From Luzula sylvatica (taxonomy: Eukaryota > Streptophyta > Magnoliopsida > Poales > Juncaceae), in NCBI GenBank assembly GCA_946800325.1, contig OX326960.1, positions 52,137,355 to 52,201,354 on the forward strand: a stretch of 64,000 bases of DNA, in the 5' to 3' direction. A program made the position numbers and the translations under genes. The notes under the pieces are model-generated. The model made no database searches and was not told where the DNA came from. It saw only the letters and a program-made list of their open reading frames with translations. Of the stretch, positions 15,191 to 25,640 are shown in pieces. Numbering within the stretch: the stretch's first letter is position 1; every line of letters begins with the position of its first letter.

Positions 15191-15546
15191 TAACTTAATA
15201 TTTTTATTGTTTTAAGCTTCATTAAAACGACTTTCACTCCTTTCTAATCTCATATTTTCTTTGATCTCTATTTCACAATTGCTGGAGTTTTCTCCTGATT
15301 TTGTTAATGCTCTTATATTTTCCCTTTTCTCTTGTGTTACCATAATGCCAACAAAATTTAGCATCTCATAAACTTCATTCTCCTCAAGTATTGTTTGGCA
15401 TGATCAAGCTTGATTGACTCATATTTTCTTGTTTTATAATATTTTTTTGCAAAACCATGGGGGATTTCTTGGTATTTTACTAATTGTGCTTGATTGTTAC
15501 AAGAGGTATATGCTTCACCTATTTTATTTTTTAATCTCTCACTTCT

Positions 15547-16740
15547 TCACACATTCTTTTCTGCCTCATTCTCACCGGTATCAATAAGGAATTCGGAGGT
15601 AATTGATTTTAATGCGTGTATTTGAGCTTGATCAATTACAAGTCTCTCATCAATTTCTTCTTGGTGTCTTAATGATACTATTTTCATGCTCCTCTCCTCC
15701 TCTACTACATTACCATTTATGAACTTAGAAGATACATCGGAGTCTAGTGATTGTTCCACATTTGGCTCATGTAGAGGTTAATCATCTTGAGATACTAATG
15801 AATTTATCTCTTGATTCTCATTGATTGGATTTATGATTTGTGAAGCTTTATATAGATTTGGGTCTGAATCCAGTGCTGAGATTTGATTAATAAAAGGAAC
15901 AATAGCTTGACATTTATTCACTTTTATCCCTGAACTTCTTTCTACATCATCTTCTCCGTTACTTCTCCTATTTATGTTTTCTCTATTTTCTTTTGCTTTT
16001 TCTTCCTCTTCTTCACCTGTTTTTCTCATCTTTGGAATCAATTCTCTATGAGGATATCATCTTTTCCAGATACTACACATAAGAATTCTGAGAGAATGGT
16101 TCCATATATCATTTGAATTTGTTTGTTTATTGTATTAGTTCCTCTTCTTCTCAATATTATAACATACACTTCCTTCATTTTTGTATATCCTCTAATACTT
16201 TTTATTTGCTTAAGTACTACTACTGTGCCAAATAGAATTTGCAGGTTTATTGGATAACAGCAGTCCTCAGACACTCTTCTGAAAGCAAAGCTCATGTTCT
16301 TCCCAATCCTGGCTAAGAGAAAGGAGGGTATCTTCATCGCATGGCATGTATATGGTTTCAATTGTTTCATTTGACATTGTTGTAAAATGATTTGAGTTTT
16401 GATTTGGTTATATATTTTGGTAATCAATATGAACTTTTTTTGGTTGGGTAATTTGTTCGCACACCTTGGCTACATGCTCAATTTTCCTGCATTTTCTACA
16501 CATAATTGGATCACGGCATTCCCATTTCATATGGCCAAAGTCAAGGCATTTGTAGCACTGCACCTTCCCTTTTCTCCAATATCTATCTCTATTCATACGA
16601 TTCTTCTTCCCATCCGCAGAACCCAGTCCATTTTGTTGTTCTTGGTTTAATAGATCTGAATTTGTACTGATATCATCTTTATCCTCTGTTGTATAAAGCC
16701 CCAATCCAAATCCAGATCCATGATCACTGTAGATCTTTTC
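15547..16740 (-). pseudogene. LINE ORF1 remnant with CCHC knuckles
   Basis: The best-preserved part is at 16408-16704: a canonical CX2CX4HX4C knuckle (CYKCLDFGHMKWEC) followed at once by a second Cys/His motif (CRKCRKIEHVAKVC), as in the nucleic-acid-binding ORF1 of plant L1 elements. The rest is split by frameshifts into short acidic and polar frames (15547-15759, 15778-16041, 16038-16427). No DUF4283 domain could be recognised, so the region upstream of the knuckles is degraded or missing. Confidence 0.7.
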
Positions 16741-17200
16741 CCCTTTCTGGGATCTAGGATTTTTTTAGTGTGAGAAGAGGCGAAAGAGATAAGATTATTG
16801 TTTGAGAAGGAACGATTAAGATCAACATTAGGGAAAGGGTGAAGATGCCCTAAGGGAGCTCCACCCCACGAACCACCAATGTCCAGCTCTTCCAGATCGC
16901 CTTACTATCGCCTTACTAAGATTATTTTCCCCTTCACCGAAAGTGTTTTCCATAGTCCCTTTTTCATTTTACAGTTTTTTGTATGGTCCGTTACAATGGA
17001 AGTAAGGTCCGTTGTAACGAAACCAAAGTCAAACTAGCCGTTACAAAAAAATATTCGAAATCCTGACATGTCCGTTACAACGCAAGTTTCCTCTGTTGTT
17101 ACGGACGTAGAAGTGTTAATGGTTCGTTGCAATGCCTAATACGTCCGTTATAACACATAGCTCACTGCGACTTCCTTTACTTAAGTATGCATGTGGGTCC

Positions 17201-17704
17201 GTGATATATACCTGATCGACTCCACTATCACGAAACTCACTAGGTGATTGCGTGCGACTACTCATGTTTTGAAGCCCTAATCAATCACTGTCTTTCATTG
17301 ATTCCATTCATTTCATAGAGAGAATGTGGCACATAAAACACACAATTCACCTCATTGAAGGGGAAAGTCAATTTGAGGGAATCGTGCCATGTTCACCTCT
17401 GCGATAAAGGACTAATAATGACATGCAGTTACGAGCTAACGAGTCAGCAATTCATTTCCGAGCGAACTCTAGAATTGCTGAAAAAAGAGAGGAAGATATA
17501 AGACCTTGGCTTTTTTTTCGCTTTGGTGGAGAATCTGCTTGACCATACTTGATTTTCAGATTGTTCAACGTTGGCTTGGCTGTTGCAACAAATACTTGGT
17601 CCGTTGCAACGGAGGAAGCACTGTGACAACACTTGGTTTTGTACGTATTTTCGTTCTAACTGAAAGAAAATATGGCTTAAGAATTAACTTGGAAGAATTT
17701 ATAT
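17201..17704. other. Unassigned sequence between LTR remnants
   Basis: No element end or gene recognised. One TCCGTTGCAACGGA palindrome at about 17600 suggests LTR-derived DNA. Confidence 0.4.
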
Positions 17705-18302
17705 AAATAGGCAATTCTGCAGTCAGAATTAGGTTCGTTCGAACGAACTGTATGAGTGCGTTCGAACGGACTTATTCGTGACAGTCAGATTTGGGTTAGT
17801 TCGAACGAACTACTTAAGTGCGTTCGAACGAACTGGGTTCGTTCGAACGAACCATTTAGGTGCGTTCGAACTGACTTAGTTCCTATATATATAGAATTCT
17901 GATTTCGTTTTAACCTAAGTTTTTGAGAAAATTAGGTTTTGAGCCGCCGTTTCTCTCTCCTCAGCCACACAGAAATTAGATTAGATCTAGAGTGATTGAG
18001 AGGGAGAATTGAGCAAAGAATTTGAGAGATTCAATCGTAACGTCGACTAGAACGACGTTGGTGATTTCCGATCGGTCGAAATCAAGGTAGACACGAGTAG
18101 AGGGACTGAACGAGCATTCCTTGGAGAAGGTTCACGGATTTGGAGAAGTAATTGACACGTACTAACTTGTACGAGGTAATTATCTCCAACTCTTCCTTTT
18201 TGGATGGTTTTAGAGCGTGATCCCGGTAGAATTAGGTTACGCATGCGAAACTAATTCCGCTGCACAATTTGATAAACGTGTGCGTAACCCTACACTAACG
18301 AT
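17705..18302 (+). mobile_element. Partial LTR of an unassigned family with TTCGAA-core palindromes
   Basis: It holds at least two palindrome doublets (for example GTTCGTTCGAACGAAC at 17733-17748 with its partner at 17756-17771), then a TATA-like tract TATATATATAG at 17884-17894, then transcribed-looking sequence up to 18302. The arrangement of palindromes, TATA and downstream region is the same as in families A and B, but the downstream sequence matches neither. Both ends are uncertain. Confidence 0.45.
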
Positions 18303-19225
18303 TGAAGAAAATACAGTTTTGGGTCAACAATAAAAGTGTACATATAAGGATATACGAACATACGTGTTCGGTGGAATAATTGAATGCATAATGAGATTGT
18401 GCAAAAAATGAGTTCGAGAGGGTAGTCCGTCATGACGGACGCTATACTCCACCATAACGGACGTATGTATACTTGTTAATAACATAACGTTATTAATGAA
18501 CAAGAGTTCCAGAGACATGTCCGTCGTGACGGACCATATGGTTCGTCACGACGGGCCATGCAGTATATGCAGATCACGAGCTTGCACCGTGGAACAGTGA
18601 ATGGTCCGTCGTGACGGACCATATGGTGCGTCACTACGGACCTAATTCTGGCTCGTGATTTGTGTATGATTGGTATACACGTTTTTGCATTCCTTGATGT
18701 GTCTTTTCCTATTGAGTATAAATAGGATATTTCTCTCTCCCTATTCAGTCTAATCTAGTGAATTCATTCTAACAATAGTTGAAAGAGGGCAACCAAAGAG
18801 ATAAAGAGAAAAGAGGAGAAAATGCATTTTCTCCGTCAGAGAATTGAATAATCGAATCAAGCAAGTCCAAACACGCCTCGTCTAGGCAGTTGCGTGTGTG
18901 ACCGAGGGACTACGACTGACGGTGGATACGGGTAGAGGAGTTCACACTTGTGGCTCTTCGTTTGTGATGAAACCCGAGAAGGAAACATGTCAAGATGGTG
19001 GGAGACGTGCGGGCATGGGACGTACGACTAGTCACCAACATGACAACTAGAAGTAAAGCAAGGAAGAAAGTGATCAACCTTTCGTACGTGATCAATTTCA
19101 CGTGGTAACGATCTATCCTTCTATTGCATCGTATCCTCGGATAGGTGGCGTGATCTCCGGATTTGGGAACGGAACCGCGCCCTCACTTCCACTACGCGGG
19201 GCCCGGGCTCGATCTGTTACTTTCA
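18303..19225 (+). mobile_element. LTR A, copy 1 (copia type)
   Basis: Starts TGAAGAAAATACAG and ends TTACTTTCA, directly before a copia primer site. U3 holds three palindrome groups of the CATG/CGTG core type (18425-18440; doublets 18519/18541 and 18604/18626), and the TATA box TATAAATA lies at 18717-18724. The R/U5 part is about 95% alike to the same region of the next LTR by eye. Five bases before the start are ACGAT; no matching duplication follows the array, so the outer boundary is lost. Confidence 0.85.
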
Positions 19226-19226
19226 G

Positions 19227-19238
19227 TGGTATCAGAGC
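19227..19238 (+). other. Primer-binding site after LTR A copy 1
   Basis: TGGTATCAGAGC, complementary to the 3' end of initiator tRNA-Met, one base after the LTR end. This is the standard plant Ty1/copia site. Confidence 0.92.
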
Positions 19239-19826
19239 CATAGCCATTGATTCGAGGGTCGAATCATGATCGTATAATTGTTATACGCACATGTGTAAAG
19301 GTTACACACGTTTGCATGAATTTGATGCTTTAGAATTAATAATTTTCCATTAAAATCACAAGTGAAAATTCACTAGAGATCAATCATATGATGATTTAGA
19401 ATATCTATGAATAATCGTGGAAGAGTTTCGCGATTGGTCGTTTTGGAAACGGTCGGAAACGAAAGAAATTGAGAAATCTGTAGAGAAGCAGCATTTATGC
19501 GTCCCCGGGGGCAATGTTTCGTTCCCCAGGGTGGGTTTCTCACGCCCCCACGGATATTCCGTCATGACGTAAGTAAGTTAAGTCACGACGAACCTAGTGT
19601 ATGACACGGGGATGCGGGGATGCCTATATTCCGTCGTGACAGAAGGTAATTCAGTCGTGACGAACCATGTATATGATATGAGGATGCAGAAATGACTATA
19701 GTCCGTCGTGATGGAAGGTAGTTCAGGCGCGACAGACTATGCATATGATACGTGGATGCAGAGATGACTATAGTCCGTCATGACGGAAGGTAGTTCAGTC
19801 GCGACGGACCTTGTACATGATACAAG
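19239..19826 (+). mobile_element. Truncated copia leader with 72-bp tandem repeats
   Basis: The only internal DNA between LTR A copies 1 and 2. About 19555-19826 carries roughly four copies of a 72-bp unit containing TCCGTCRTGACGGA-type palindromes and a GATACGTGGATGCAGAGATGA-like tail with variation. No gag or pol remains. Confidence 0.75.
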
Positions 19827-20294
19827 TGAAGGAAAATACAGTTTTGGATCAACGATAAAAGTGTACGTATAAGGATATATGAACATGAGCGTTCATGGGT
19901 TTAAATAAGTGCATAATAAGATTATGCAAAGTTAAGTTTCATAGAGTGGTTCGTTCAAACGAACTATAGGGTTTGTTCGAACGGACTACTACGAATGTAA
20001 TTTGGAATTAACACAGAAATGAGACAGAGAGTGGTTCGTTCGAACGAACTATAAGGGTTCGTTCGAAAGAACCACTTCGAGTATAAAACTGTTTTATACG
20101 GACTCAAGTCAGAGAATGGTTCGTTCGAACGGACGTTTCAATCCGTTCGAACGAACATGCTGCTGGAAGTGTATATTGGATATACACAACCTTTACCCAA
20201 TACTTGACCTATTAAGTATAAATAAGATGTTTCTCTCTCCTCTAACTAATGAATCATGTCCAATTCATTCAATCAAGGGTTGAAAGAGTGCAAC

Positions 20295-20345
<51 letters not shown>

Positions 20346-20814
20346 AGAAAAGGCATTTTCTCCATGAGAATCGAATAAACGAATCAAGCAAGTTCACACA
20401 CGTCTTGTCTAGGCAGTTGCGTGTGTGACCGAGAGACTACGACTCACGGTGGATACGGGTAGAGGAGTTCACACTTGTGACTCTTCGTTTCTGATCAAAC
20501 CAGAGAAGTAAACGAGTACGAGTAAAGGGGCTGTGGAAGCGTGTGGGCGTGGGACACACGAAGACAACCGGAAACGTGTGAAGACGGTGGAAGACGTGCG
20601 GGCGTGTGACGTATGACTAGTCACCAACATGAAAGCGTGAAGTAAAGCAAGGAAGAAAGTGAACAACCCTTCGTATGTGATCAATTTCATGTGGTAACGG
20701 TCTATCCTTCATTTGTATCGTACCCTAGGAAAGGTGGTGTGATATCGGGATTTGGGAACCGGACCGGGCTGTCAATTTCGCTGTGTGGGGCCCGAGGTCG
20801 ATCGATTCCCATAA
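19827..20814 (+). mobile_element. LTR A, copy 2, with a different palindrome type
   Basis: Starts TGAAGGAAAATACAG and shares the LTR A body (TATAAATA at 20217-20224, the GTCTAGGCAGTTGCGTGTGTG region, and the GGATTTGGGAACCGGACCG end). U3 instead carries TTCGAA-core palindromes (19950-20160; doublet 20034/20057). It has an expanded (GA)n tract at 20299-20340. The last dinucleotide is AA instead of CA, before the primer site. Confidence 0.85.
20299..20340 (+). repeat. (GA)n microsatellite inside LTR A
   Basis: About 21 GA units, lying 75-120 bp after the TATA box. Confidence 0.95.
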
Positions 20815-20815
20815 G

Positions 20816-20827
20816 TGGTATCAGAGC
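20816..20827 (+). other. Primer-binding site after LTR A copy 2
   Basis: TGGTATCAGAGC again, one base after the LTR. Only about 135 bp of leader follows before the next LTR start. Confidence 0.9.
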
Positions 20828-20963
20828 AATCTCCATCTATTCAAGGGTCGAATCATAGTCGTATAAGTGTTATACGCACATGTGTAAAAGTTACGCACGT
20901 TTCCATGAATTTTGTTGTTTAGAAATAATTTTCGATTAAAATCACAAGTGGAATTCACTAGAG

Positions 20964-21440
20964 TGAAGGAAATACAATTTTGGATCAACGGTAAAAATAT
21001 ACTGAAGAAAATACAGTTATAGATCAACGAGTAGAATGTAGACATGAGGATAGATGAATGTACGCGTTCGTCGAAACGATTGGATGCATAATAGGATTAT
21101 GCAAATCTGAAATAAATTACACAGTCCGTTATGACAGACTGGTTGGTCCGTCGTGACGGATTAGTTGGTCTGTCGTGACGGACCAAAGGGTAGTTCTGTG
21201 GAAGCCAATATGTGAGTATAACGTCCTGACAAACTGGTTTGCCCGTCATGACGGAGTTGCGTCATGACGGACTGGTTGGTCCGTCATGATGGAGCAGAAT
21301 AGTAACGGCTATCTCAGTAAATGTGATACGTCCGTCGTGACGGACCATGTTGCGTCATGACGGACTGTAGTCTGAATTATGAGTTGGTAGTTTTATTTGA
21401 TACTCATTAATCAATAATAATTATGGTGATTATCATAAGA
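20964..21440 (+). mobile_element. Truncated LTR A starts (39-bp stub and copy 3)
   Basis: A 39-bp LTR start (20964-21002, TGAAGGAAATACAATTTTGG) is followed at once by a second LTR start at 21003 (TGAAGAAAATACAG). The latter runs through CGTG-core palindromes (21120-21370) and stops near 21440, before any TATA box, where it meets CT/TA repeats. Confidence 0.7.
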
Positions 21441-21454
21441 TCAACGGTTGATCT

Positions 21455-21455
<1 letters not shown>

Positions 21456-21536
<81 letters not shown>
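21456..21536. repeat. (CT)n(TA)n microsatellite
   Basis: Compound tract separating the LTR array from the gene-fragment region. Confidence 0.95.
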
Positions 21537-21538
<2 letters not shown>

Positions 21539-21689
21539 CATACAGGGATGCTAACGAGAATCCATATATCGAATCCACAAATCGAATCCGCGCTACGCGA
21601 AATTGCAAATTAGTCCCTCGCCTCCTCAGACGATTAGCGACGACGAAGACCGCCGCTGCCGCGCCTCCTCCTTCCTCTTGAAGACATTC

Positions 21690-21784
21690 CGCGACGAACC
21701 TTCTCCTCCACCCAACACCCCTGATCCTCCTCGCGACGAACCTTCTCCTCCAGCCAACACCCCTAATCCTCCTCGCGACGAACC
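21690..21784 (+). repeat. 42-bp tandem repeat in GC-rich upstream DNA
   Basis: Two full copies (21690-21731, 21732-21773) and a partial third of a unit beginning CGCGACGAACCTTCTCCTCC. The surrounding 21.55-21.88 kb is clearly more GC-rich than the neighbourhood. Just after it, 21811-21880 could be read as a small coding exon (starting ATG GCA GCT CCG) ending at a GT donor, but no continuing exon was found. Confidence 0.6.
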
Positions 21785-22095
21785 GAGCAACCGGCACCCT
21801 TAAGAGAGAGATGGCAGCTCCGACTCCGACTACAGCTATCCACTCCGACTGCAGCTCCGCCATGCGGGGAGGCGATCTAGGTATTATCATTGACTTCCTT
21901 GCCCGATTTCCCTTTATTACTTGTTTTTCGTAATTACATTGAAGAATTTGGGGGTTTAAGCATTATCTTGAACTCCTCTCTCTCGGCAGAACATAAACCC
22001 TTCTCTCTTCTCTCTCTCGGCAGAAACCCTTCCTCGCAAAAACCCTTCTTCCATACACGAAATCCTTGCGGCAGCAAAGCAAAGCGAACTCATCC

Positions 22096-23682
22096 ATGGC
22101 GTCTGAAACCGAATCTCTCTCTTCTCTCTCTCTATCCGGAACTACCCTAGAAGCTGCGGGTGGAGAAGGAGGAAGCATTAGTAAGAAACAAGCCAAGAAA
22201 GAAGCTAAGAAAGCTGAAAAGGCCGGAAAAGCTGCTCAGAGACAACCACAACAAAATGTGTCTGCTGGTGGAGGATCCGAATCAAGCGAAGACGATCCAC
22301 TTTCTCCCAATTATGGCGATATTCCTGTCGTGGAGATCCAGTCCAAATCTATCAGTGGTCGTGTTTGGACAGGCGTGGGTGATTTGTGCTCCGAGATGAA
22401 GGACAAGACAGTACTGATCCGAGGTGTAGCCCAGGCGATTCGTCCAGTGAGCAAGAAGATGGCTTTTCTCGTAATTAGACAATCAATGAGCACGGTACAG
22501 TGTGTTTTAGTAGTGAGCAAAGATTTGGTGAGTCCTCAAATGGTCAAGTTCGCTACGAGTCTCAGCAAAGAATCCATCGCCGATATTGAAGGCATCGTTT
22601 CCGTTCCTCACGACGCAATCAAAGGCACCACTCAACAGGTTGAGATACAAGTGAGAAAAGTATATTGCATAAACAGAGTGATACCAAATCTTCCAATCAA
22701 CATCGAGGACGCTGCAAGAAGCGAGACAGAATTCGAAAAAGCCGAACAAAGCGGGGAGCAACTAGTTCGAGTCGGACAAGACACTCGATTGAATTATCGC
22801 GTTCTCGATTTACGCACACCATCAAGCCAAGCTGTTTTCCGTGTCCAATGCCAAGTCGAAAATATATTCAGGCAATATTTACTGTCCAAAGAATTTGTGC
22901 GGATCCACAGTCCGAAACTAATAGGTGGTTCGAGCGAAGGCGGTGCGGCTGTGTTCAGGCTCGACTACAAGGGCCAACCGGCTTGTCTGTCTCAGTCGCC
23001 TCAGCTCCACAATCAAATGGCTGTTTGCGGTGGATTCGGTCGCGTTTTCGAAGTGGGCCCCGTTTTCAGAGCCAAAGATTCATACACTCATCGCCACTTG
23101 TGCGATATTGTCGGATTGACGCCATTAATGAAAATGCATACACTTGGACATGACTTCATTCCAGACCTAATTCATGCCGGTAATTTCATTTACTACGGTT
23201 ATTTATTCGATTTACCATGCCTATTTATTTGAGAAATTGTGTTTTTTGTAAGGTGGACTTCGATACCATGGAATGGCTCCTCTAATTTCGCACGTGTATG
23301 AATTGGGGTTCATGGAAGCTATTTCAATACAACAAATAGAGTGTTTCGAAGGTGCCGAATTAACCTCCATTATTTACAATTCATTATTATTTCACCATTT
23401 TTTAACCCTAATTTATTATTTTTAATCTAGCTGCGATACAATTTGCACGCACGGGAGGGAATCATACCGGCGCCGGAGCTGACTCATGTGATCGCAGCGG
23501 CAATACGAGAAGCCTTGGAATGCAAGAAAACAGGAGAGAAGAAAGTTATATTGATGGCGATGTGTGGTCACGGCCATTTCGATCTCGCGGCCTACGAAAA
23601 GTACTTGCAAGGACAAATGGTCGATTTGTCTTATTCTCACGAGAAATTACAAGCTTCTCTTTCTGCTATTCCTCGAGTTTAG
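22096..23682 (+). pseudogene. Chimeric gene: cytosolic AspRS N-terminal part fused to TrpB2 C-terminal part
   Basis: Exon 1 (22096-23179) opens at an ATG in good context (CCATGGCG) and encodes residues 1-336 of a plant cytosolic aspartyl-tRNA synthetase: a Lys/Ala-rich extension (about 28-50), an OB-fold anticodon domain, motif 1/flipping-loop region ([20 protein letters not shown]) and motif 2 ([19 protein letters not shown]). Motif 2 has Lys327 where family members have the ATP-binding Glu. After HRHLC the frame runs into [18 protein letters not shown], which is type-2 tryptophan synthase beta (TrpB2). It continues through exon 2 (23253-23351) and exon 3 (23431-23682), ending CGHGHFDLAAYEKYL...AIPRV and TAG. 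AspRS motif 3 and the TrpB2 PLP-lysine region are both absent. One extra G at 23453-23455 shifts the frame in exon 3 before EGIIPAPE. Neither activity is expected. Identities rest on recognised family motifs. Confidence 0.88.
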
Positions 23683-24049
23683 ACTAGTTTTTTGTTTTGT
23701 TTTGGTCATAGACATTTCAATAATATTTCGCAATAATATTTCGAGTTTAGAAGGCTTGTTCTGTGAACTGGATTAGTAAAAAATGGAATAATATTCTATT
23801 CCATGATTGTTCGGTAGAGATAATGGATTAAAATTTGGATTAAAATATTACAATAATGTTTAATGATAAAAAAACCATGAAAAAAAATATTATTTTATTA
23901 GAGTGTGGAAGTAAAAAGGGTATATAGGTTTTAAAATTTGTTCTTTTCCATAGAAAAAAAATATTTCATGTACCAGATGGAAAAAGAAATTTCACTAATC
24001 CATCATCTAATTCCAACGTATATTTTGCTAAAATATAAAAAGGGTATTA
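23683..24049. other. AT-rich flank after the chimera
   Basis: Probable residual 3' region of the TrpB2 part; nothing else recognised. Confidence 0.4.
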
Positions 24050-25640
24050 TTGGAAGTAAAAAGGGTATATAGTTTTTAGTAAATTCAATCGTATATTATG
24101 TTAAATTTAATCGTATATTTTGCTAAATTCAATAATATATTTTGCTGATTATATGAAAATTAATGATCGTGTTTATGGGATAATTAACTATATTTTAGTA
24201 AATTCAATCATATATTCTGTTAAATTCAATCATATATTCTGTTAAATTTAATCATATATTATGTTAAAATCAATCATATATTTTGTTAAATTCAATCATA
24301 TATTCTGTTAAATTTAATCATATATTCTGATAAATTTAATCGTATATTTTGCTAAATTCAATAATATATTTTGCTGAATTATTTGAAATTAATGATCGTA
24401 TTCATCGGATAATTAACTATATTTTAGTAAATTCAATCGTATATATTGTGAAATTTAATCGTATATTTTGCTAAATTCAATCATATATTTTGCTGAATTA
24501 TATGAAATTAATGATCGTATTCATCGGATAATTAACTATATTTTAGTAAATTCAATCGTAAATTCTGTTAAATTTAATCGTATATTTTGCTAAATTCAAT
24601 AATATATTTTGCTGATTATATGAAAATTAATGATCGTGTTCATCGGATAATTAACTATATTTTAGTAAATTCAATCGTATATTCTGTTAAATTCAATCAT
24701 ATATTTTGATAAATTTAATCATATATTATGTTAAATTTAATCATATATTATGTTAAATTTAATTGTATATTTTGTTAAATTCAATAATATATTTTGCTGA
24801 ATTATAGGAAATTAATGATCGTATTCATCGGATAATTAACTATATTTTAGCAAATTCAATCGTATATTCTGTGAAATTTAATTGTATATTTTGCTAAATT
24901 CAATCATATATATTGGTCAATTATATGAAATTAATGATCGTATTCATCGGATAGTTAATTATATGAAATTAATGATCGTATTCAATTATATGAAATTAAT
25001 GATCGTATTCAATTATATGAAATTTAATCGTATATTATGTTAAATTCAATCATATATTCTGTTAAATTTAATCGCATATTTTGCAAAATTCAATAATATA
25101 TTTTGCTGAATTATATGAAATTAATGATCATGTACATCAGATAATTAACTATATTTTGCTAAATTCAATCGTATATTTTGCTAAATTTAATCATGTATTC
25201 TGTTAAATTTAATCATATATTATGTTAAATTTAATCATATATTCTGATCAATTTAATCATATATTATGTTAAATCTAATCATATATTCTGTTAAATCTAA
25301 TCATATATTATGTTAAATTTAATCGTATATTTTGCTAAATTCAATAATATATTTTGTTGAATTATATGAAATTAATGATCGTATTCATCAGATATTTAAC
25401 TATATTTTAATCATATATTCTTTAAATTTAATCATATATTCTGATCAATTTAATCATATATTATGTTAAATTTAATCATACATTTTGCTAAATTCAATAA
25501 TATATTTTGTTGAATTATATGAAATTAATGATCGTATTCATCAGATAATTAACTATATTTTAATCATATATTCTATTAAATTTAATCATATATTCTGATC
25601 AATTTTATCATATATTCTGTTAAATTTAATCGGATAATTT
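24050..25640. repeat. AT-rich minisatellite, 22-bp unit with interspersed longer block
   Basis: About 1.6 kb of degenerate 22-bp units of the form AAATTYAATCATATATTCTGTT. Every 110-200 bp they are interrupted by a longer conserved block (GAAATTAATGATCGTATTCA and TCGGATAATTAACTATATTT), giving a higher-order pattern. It lies between two gene fragments of different origin. Confidence 0.85.

Larger units (their letters stand above)
11314..16950 (-). mobile_element. L1-type LINE, full length but degenerate, inserted in LTR B
   Basis: A 5.6-kb non-LTR retrotransposon on the minus strand, flanked by 15-bp direct repeats at 11299-11313 and 16951-16965 (CATGGTCCCTTTTTC versus CATAGTCCCTTTTTC). In order from 16950 downward there is an ORF1 region with CCHC zinc knuckles, an endonuclease with a GDFN motif, a reverse transcriptase with FYADDT, and a C-terminal zf-RVT-like segment. 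The order and length match plant L1 elements. No long poly(A) is seen; the TSD itself begins GAAAAA on the coding strand. Many frameshifts and stops make it inactive. Confidence 0.85.
10721..17200 (-). mobile_element. LTR B (minus strand), split by a LINE; far end not found
   Basis: The low-coordinate end TGTTGTTTAATTA followed by CTAGAGGGGGG is the reverse complement of the LTR end seen in the complete family B copies at 36296-37704 and 54635-56135. Bases 10860-11050 match their U5 region (TTCGGTAGGTGGTTGCTTTG, TACGTCTCCGGG). The TATA-region equivalent is near 11281-11298. The LINE then intervenes, and the U3 part resumes after 16966 with TCCGTTRYAACGGA-type palindromes (16986-17160). I could not find the opposite terminus or the partner of the possible 5-bp TSD GGTAA (10716-10720), so the limit near 17200 is approximate and the LTR is probably truncated. 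Confidence 0.65.

Noticed and set aside
10721..17300. Complete solo LTR B with TSD GGTAA on the minus strand.
   Set aside because: The second terminus and second GGTAA could not be found, so it is listed as partial.
18425..18641. Short palindromic repeats at regular spacing look a little like a CRISPR array.
   Set aside because: The spacers are only 5-7 bases, the units lie in LTR promoters of a plant genome, and no cas genes are present.
21811..21880. Possible first coding exon of a gene (ATG GCA GCT CCG, ending at a GT donor).
   Set aside because: Too short to identify, and no following exon in phase was found; it could be chance in GC-rich DNA.
22165..23153. Several long alternative frames overlapping the AspRS exon.
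   Set aside because: They are shadows of the real frame, with no conserved motifs.
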